Shown: in pieces, positions 59,931 through 64,000 of the stretch
Layout of the letters: each line of letters starts with the position of its first letter
Position numbering within the stretch: the first letter of the stretch is position 1
Assembly (NCBI GenBank): GCA_905215155.1
Contig: CAJMPJ010000007.1
Coordinates: 1 to 64,000 of the forward strand
Direction of reading: 5' to 3'
Source of the DNA: an uncultured bacterium
GTDB taxonomy: Bacteria > Bacillota > Clostridia > Lachnospirales > Lachnospiraceae
DNA: 64,000 nt
Translations under genes and position numbers: made by a program
The notes under the pieces: generated by a model
What the model was told of the DNA's origin: nothing
Database searches by the model: none
What the model saw: the letters and a program-made list of their open reading frames with translations, nothing else

Positions 59931-61072
59931 TGAAAAAGGTATGGTTTGGTCTTGCCGGTGTGATGTTGTCTGGTGCTTTTTTGTTTGGATGCGGGAAACG
60001 ATATGAATCAGTATCGGTAACGGAACAGGCAACTGTGGATGTGAATGCAGATGATATTAAAATAAACAGCAGTACAGAGGCCGATCCTACATCGGATGAG
60101 AGTCCGGGAGATTACTATACCTTTTCAGAACGCCAGGAAAAAGACGGAATGATACGCAGTTATCTAACCGGAGAGATGGTGGATGCAGCCATTGGAAACC
60201 GGAGACCGGTGGCCGTAATGATGAGCAATGATAAAGCCGCGCTCCCCCAATACGGGATTAACCGGGCAGGCGTTGTTTATGAAGCACCTGCTGAAGGGGG
60301 CATAAACCGTTATATGGCCATACTGGAAGACTATGACAGTCTGGAACGTATCGGTTCCGTAAGAAGCTGCCGCACATACTATACATACTTTGCCCGTGAA
60401 TTTGATGCGATCTATGCCCATTACGGACAAAGTACCTTCGCAAAGCCTTACTTAGCCAATGTGGATAATATCAATGGCGTGGAAGCCATCGGCAATGTGG
60501 CATTTTTCCGGTCCAGAGACCGCAAGCCTCCCCACAATGCCTACACCAGCGGCAAGCGCTTGAATAAAGCCATACACCAGCTGGGATATTCCCAGGAATA
60601 TGATCCATCCTACCAGGGGCATTACCGGTTTGCCAAAACAGGAAAAGAAGTTACTCTTCAAGAGGCTCCCGGTGTTAAGGAGGCGTATAAAGTTTATCCT
60701 GGTTATAAGTTGAATAAGCCGTGGTTTGAATACCACGAAGAGGATGGGCTTTATTACCGTTTCCAATTCGGAGCCGCCCATAAAGGAGATGAAGGACAGA
60801 TTAAAGTGAAAAACATTATTCTGCAGTATTGTCCTGCCGCTCATTATGCAACTACGGATTATCTGAACATAAATGTACAGAGCAATTCTTACGGCATGTT
60901 CATTACCGAAGGACGTGCCATCCCCATCAAGTGGTCGAAGGATAATGAATTCGGTCCAACACATTATTACGACATGGAGAATAACGAGATTATCCTGAAC
61001 CAGGGCAAAACCTGGGTATGCATTATATCCGCACAGGATTCTCCCAATGTAGAATTATATGGAAAACAATAG
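59927..61072 (+). CDS. DUF3048 lipoprotein (YerB-like)
   Basis: A 381-aa exported lipoprotein. The signal peptide ends in lipobox LFGC with Cys22. The DUF3048 body begins RRPVAVMMSNDKAALPQYGI and contains GINRYMAILEDYDSLERIGSVRSCR and a late NQGKTWVCII. YerB-type proteins are found in Gram-positive bacteria; their role is unknown. It is coupled to ybeY by a 4-nt overlap. Confidence 0.87.
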   Translation: MMKKVWFGLAGVMLSGAFLFGCGKRYESVSVTEQATVDVNADDIKINSSTEADPTSDESPGDYYTFSERQEKDGMIRSYLTGEMVDAAIGNRRPVAVMMSNDKAALPQYGINRAGVVYEAPAEGGINRYMAILEDYDSLERIGSVRSCRTYYTYFAREFDAIYAHYGQSTFAKPYLANVDNINGVEAIGNVAFFRSRDRKPPHNAYTSGKRLNKAIHQLGYSQEYDPSYQGHYRFAKTGKEVTLQEAPGVKEAYKVYPGYKLNKPWFEYHEEDGLYYRFQFGAAHKGDEGQIKVKNIILQYCPAAHYATTDYLNINVQSNSYGMFITEGRAIPIKWSKDNEFGPTHYYDMENNEIILNQGKTWVCIISAQDSPNVELYGKQ

Positions 61073-62735
61073 GACAAAGAGAACATCAACAAAAAGGGGA
61101 GCCACGAATTTCCTGATTCAGGGTACAATTCTTGCGGCTGCCGGAATTATCGTCCGTATCATCGGAATGTTTTACCGTATCCCCCTTGCCAGTATTTTAG
61201 GAGATGAAGGAAACGGGTATTATAGTTCGGCTTTTTCGATCTATTCCATTCTATTAATCGTTTCCTCATACAGTCTGCCTACTGCAGTTTCTAAGATGGT
61301 TGCTATGAGAGTCGCACGGAAGGAATATGTGAATTCCTTTCGTGTTTTAAAGGTATCCATGCTTTATGGAACGGTGGTTGGCGGAATCGGGGCAGCGGTA
61401 TTATGGTTTGGAGCAGATGTTTTTGCAAACCAGTTTTTAAAAATGCCTTATACCAGCTACGCTTTGAAGACGCTGGCACCGACCATCTGGATCATTGCGT
61501 ACCTTGGCGTATTGCGTGGATACTTTCAGGGATTGGGAACTATGCTTCCCACAGCCATATCCCAGGTGTTTGAACAAATAGTCAATGCAGTCATCAGTAT
61601 TTTTGCAGCGGCAAAGCTTTTTGAAGCAGGACTTAAGTCCAATGCAATTTATGGTGCCAGGGATTATTCTTATGCTTTTGGTGCGGCCGGAGGCACCATT
61701 GGTACCGGTGCGGGCGCTTTAGCCGCCCTAATATTCCTTGGATTCATTTTGTTCAACTACCGGCCGGTGATGAGAAAGCAGGCCAGAAGGGACCGGACAA
61801 GACATTGGGAATCGTATCAGGAGCTGTCGAAAGTTCTGGTATTAACGGTTTTACCGATCGTACTGAGCAGTGTTGCCTATAACATCAGTACGGTAATAGA
61901 TAACAGTATTTATGGAAATGGTATGGCTTCTCTTGGAATGGGCGCTTCAGAAATCGCAGCCAACTGGGGCGTTTATTCTGGAAAATACCGCCTGCTGTTT
62001 AACATTCCCGTTGCAATTGCAAATTCTTTGGCTTCCGCCCTTATCCCTTCCCTGTCTCAGGCTGTTGCGGAACGAAACAGAGGGCAGATCCTCAGTAAAA
62101 TTTCCATGGTCATCCGCTTCTCCATGGTCATTTCCATTCCGGCTACAGTGGGACTGACTGTACTGGCAGGCCCCATTTGCAATCTTTTATTCAGAGGCAC
62201 CGACAATGCATCCCTGATTAACATGATGTTATATGGATCAGTGGCAGTCGTGCTTTTCTCCCTTTCGACAGTTACCAATGCGGTACTGCAGGGAATCAAC
62301 CATATGCGGACTCCGTTAAAGAATGCGATTATATCCCTGATCCTTCATGTTGGAATTCTCTGCATCCTGTTATTTGTGTTTAAAATGGGAATCTATGGGG
62401 TGCTTTATTCCAATATTCTGTTTGCTCTGACCATGTGTATCCTCAACGGCCTGGCAATTGGACGGTTTTTAAATTACAGGCAGGAGGTGAAAAAGACCTT
62501 CATCCTGCCGTCACTGGCCTCAGGAGTCATGGGTGCAGCCGCTTACGGAACTTATTTTTTCATTTATTTTATTTTAAAAAGCAATGTTTTGGGTGTATTG
62601 GCCGCCATCGTAGTGGCAGCAGGGGTATATGGAGTTCTCCTGCTCAAACTTCATTGTGTGGATGAAAAAGAATTAGTTCGTCTGCCTGGAGGCTCGAAAT
62701 TAGTATATATTGCAAGAAAATTCCATCTATTATGA
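61059..62735 (+). CDS. SpoVB/MurJ-type flippase (polysaccharide biosynthesis family)
   Basis: A 558-aa MOP-superfamily exporter with 12-14 predicted helices. It opens with FLIQGTILAAAGIIVRIIGMFYRIPLA and GDEGNGYYSSAFSIYSILL, the SpoVB pattern. Relatives flip lipid-linked cell wall precursors; SpoVB is needed for spore cortex in Bacillus. General peptidoglycan flippase is also possible. It overlaps the DUF3048 gene by 14 nt with no ribosome site of its own, so translation is probably coupled. Confidence 0.88.
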   Translation: MENNRTKRTSTKRGATNFLIQGTILAAAGIIVRIIGMFYRIPLASILGDEGNGYYSSAFSIYSILLIVSSYSLPTAVSKMVAMRVARKEYVNSFRVLKVSMLYGTVVGGIGAAVLWFGADVFANQFLKMPYTSYALKTLAPTIWIIAYLGVLRGYFQGLGTMLPTAISQVFEQIVNAVISIFAAAKLFEAGLKSNAIYGARDYSYAFGAAGGTIGTGAGALAALIFLGFILFNYRPVMRKQARRDRTRHWESYQELSKVLVLTVLPIVLSSVAYNISTVIDNSIYGNGMASLGMGASEIAANWGVYSGKYRLLFNIPVAIANSLASALIPSLSQAVAERNRGQILSKISMVIRFSMVISIPATVGLTVLAGPICNLLFRGTDNASLINMMLYGSVAVVLFSLSTVTNAVLQGINHMRTPLKNAIISLILHVGILCILLFVFKMGIYGVLYSNILFALTMCILNGLAIGRFLNYRQEVKKTFILPSLASGVMGAAAYGTYFFIYFILKSNVLGVLAAIVVAAGVYGVLLLKLHCVDEKELVRLPGGSKLVYIARKFHLL

Positions 62736-62787
62736 TTAAGAATGCAAAAAAAGCAGATACTATACTTGATTAAGGAGGTATCATCTC

Positions 62788-63174
62788 ATGAAGAAGTATA
62801 TGTTCTGCTTTCTTTTGTTTGTTGCGGCGTCTGCGATCTGTCTGGGGGTCGGTTTTATCATTACGAAAGACAGTGTGAGACCGGAGGAAGCTGTTCCGGG
62901 GGCGACCCTGGAAACCGAAACGGTGACAGAAGCGCAGATTGTCATAAATCAGGAGGAAGTGCAGCCTGCTAACGCAAAGGGCAAAGAAAAATATTATCTT
63001 GTCTCAGAGGACGGATATTTACTCGTCCTCTATCAGGATAAGACCACCATCTGCCTTTATACCCATATGCCGGTCACAGATTTTCCGGAGGAAGAACGCG
63101 GAAAGTTAATGGAGGGCATATGGTTTACTTCCATGATAGAGGTATTTAATTATCTGGAATCCTATACGAGTTAA
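62788..63174 (+). CDS. membrane-anchored BofC C-terminal-like protein
   Basis: A 128-aa protein with an N-terminal signal anchor (residues 5-25), a short Glu/Thr-rich linker and a small C-terminal domain (YYLVSEDGYLLVLYQDK, then LPEE-like FPEEERGKLMEGIWF and YLESYTS) that resembles the BofC C-terminal domain. In Bacillus BofC restrains a forespore protease that signals to sigma-K. AAGGAGGT precedes the start. A GATACTA element at 62756-62762 could be a sigma-G -10, but its -35 is poor. Confidence 0.65.
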   Translation: MKKYMFCFLLFVAASAICLGVGFIITKDSVRPEEAVPGATLETETVTEAQIVINQEEVQPANAKGKEKYYLVSEDGYLLVLYQDKTTICLYTHMPVTDFPEEERGKLMEGIWFTSMIEVFNYLESYTS

Positions 63175-63239
63175 GAACTACTTGAAACAAAAAGACAGGC
63201 AGGGTACAATCAGCTTGTCTGAAGATACAGGAGGATTAT

Positions 63240-64000
63240 ATGAAACAACAGGTAATAGTTGTAGGAGGAGGCGCTTCCGGTCTTACAGCGGCAATTATGG
63301 CTGCCAGATCGGGAGCTTCTGTTACAATTATGGAACATACGTCAAAGCCAGGAAAAAAGCTCCTTTCTACTGGAAACGGCAAATGCAATCTGACCAATTT
63401 ATCAAGGCCTGACGGCGCTTACCGCAGCAATCACCCTGGATTTGCCGAGCAAGTACTGAACCGTTTTACCGTGGAGCAGACTTTGGAATTCTTTCGGGAC
63501 CTTGGTATCGTGCTTACGGATAGAAACGGTTATGTTTATCCCAATTCCGGGCAGGCATCTACTGTTTTAGAGGCCCTTCTTTTTGAACTGAAGCATCTGG
63601 GAGTTCCCATACTGACTGATTGCAAGGTGGAGAAGATAAAACCCGGCTTAACCGTGATAACTTCTCAAGGAAAGAAAAAAGCAGATGCTGTGGTTCTGGC
63701 AGCCGGTTCCATGGCAGCTCCAAAAACCGGCTCCGATGGAAGCGGTTATGAACTGGCAAAAGCACTGGGGCATCATGTGATCCAGCCCCTGCCGGCCCTG
63801 GTGCAGCTTAGGTGCAGGGAAAAATGGTATAAACAGGCAGCCGGTGTCCGGACAGATGCGCTTGTCACCTTGAAAATTGACGGAAAAACAATAGCCAGTG
63901 ACCGGGGAGAGCTGCAGTTTACGGATTATGGGATTTCAGGTATTCCGGTTTTTCAGATAAGCCGTTTTGCTGTCAAAGGAATTCATGAAAAAAAACAGGT
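63240..64000 (+). CDS. NAD(P)/FAD-dependent oxidoreductase, HI0933/YhiN family (partial, cut by window end)
   Basis: The first 253 codons of a flavoprotein; the frame is open to the window edge. The FAD dinucleotide fold reads VIVVGGGASGLTAAIMAARSG, followed by the family motif GKKLLSTGNGKCNLTN, then VLAAGSMAAPKTGSDGSGY and late GELQFTDYGISGIPVFQISR. AGGAGG lies about 6 nt before the ATG. Family members are often named BaiN or YhiN; the true substrate is not established. Confidence 0.9.
   Translation, partial: MKQQVIVVGGGASGLTAAIMAARSGASVTIMEHTSKPGKKLLSTGNGKCNLTNLSRPDGAYRSNHPGFAEQVLNRFTVEQTLEFFRDLGIVLTDRNGYVYPNSGQASTVLEALLFELKHLGVPILTDCKVEKIKPGLTVITSQGKKKADAVVLAAGSMAAPKTGSDGSGYELAKALGHHVIQPLPALVQLRCREKWYKQAAGVRTDALVTLKIDGKTIASDRGELQFTDYGISGIPVFQISRFAVKGIHEKKQ

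Overview
The window looks like chromosomal DNA of an anaerobic, spore-forming Firmicute of the Lachnospiraceae / Clostridium saccharolyticum (Lacrimispora) type. The basis is gene content and order: spoIVA, yqfC/yqfD and a SpoVB-like flippase (endospore former), pduL-ackA joined to yceD-rpmF, a suf operon in the order C-B-D-S-U, TTGACA/TATAAT promoters and strong AGGAGG ribosome sites. The species call is inference. I saw no rRNA, CRISPR array, insertion sequence or prophage.

Layout. 0.2-6.2 kb: topoisomerase III, a left-handed beta-helix protein, uraA-upp (minus), a lipoprotein (minus) and tRNA-Leu (minus). 6.2-14.6 kb: a forward run with an orphan zinc-finger membrane protein, polA, coaE, a WalJ-like hydrolase, an ACT/UPF0210 pair, a phosphatase, a methyltransferase and a MIF-like tautomerase. 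14.6-18.7 kb: tmcAL (minus), then pduL-ackA and yceD-rpmF. 18.7-37.2 kb: an accessory block with a GH43 xylosidase, a sugar ABC importer without ATPase, an orphan Na+-pump pair oadG-oadB behind an attenuator-like leader, the suf operon (minus), a fructose-type PTS operon with aldolase and PRD regulator, and a MATE exporter. 37.3-45.3 kb: plsX-acpP-rnc-smc-ftsY and threonine ammonia-lyase. 45.4-48.8 kb: an agr-type peptide signalling locus (LytTR regulator and AgrC-like kinase on minus; AgrB-like protease, a cysteine-less AgrD-like peptide and a 69-aa unknown on plus). 48.9-64 kb: spoIVA, a beta-CASP nuclease, rnhA, a DUF1311 protein, alaS, rpsU, yqfC-yqfD-phoH-ybeY, a DUF3048 lipoprotein, a SpoVB-like flippase, a BofC-like protein and the start of a flavoprotein cut by the window edge.

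Most notable points: (1) the agr-like locus, whose 45-aa precursor has no cysteine, so any cyclic signal would have to be a serine lactone; it has a candidate LytTR operator and a folded RNA-like element nearby. (2) PolA keeps its polymerase motifs but has lost most catalytic acidic residues of its 5' nuclease domain. (3) Three in-frame 51-bp palindrome-containing repeats form the C-terminal tail of RNase III. (4) A strong promoter followed by a possible pseudoknot and a terminator lies just before oadGB. (5) A palindrome sits exactly between the -35 and -10 boxes of the pduL-ackA promoter. (6) Two sporulation genes share an identical 8-base sigma-E-like -10 box.

Many start codons were set downstream of the longest open frame because a good ribosome site points to the inner start (topB, polA, mif, the solute-binding protein, sufS, sufD, sufB, sufC, acpP, agrB, phoH, ybeY).
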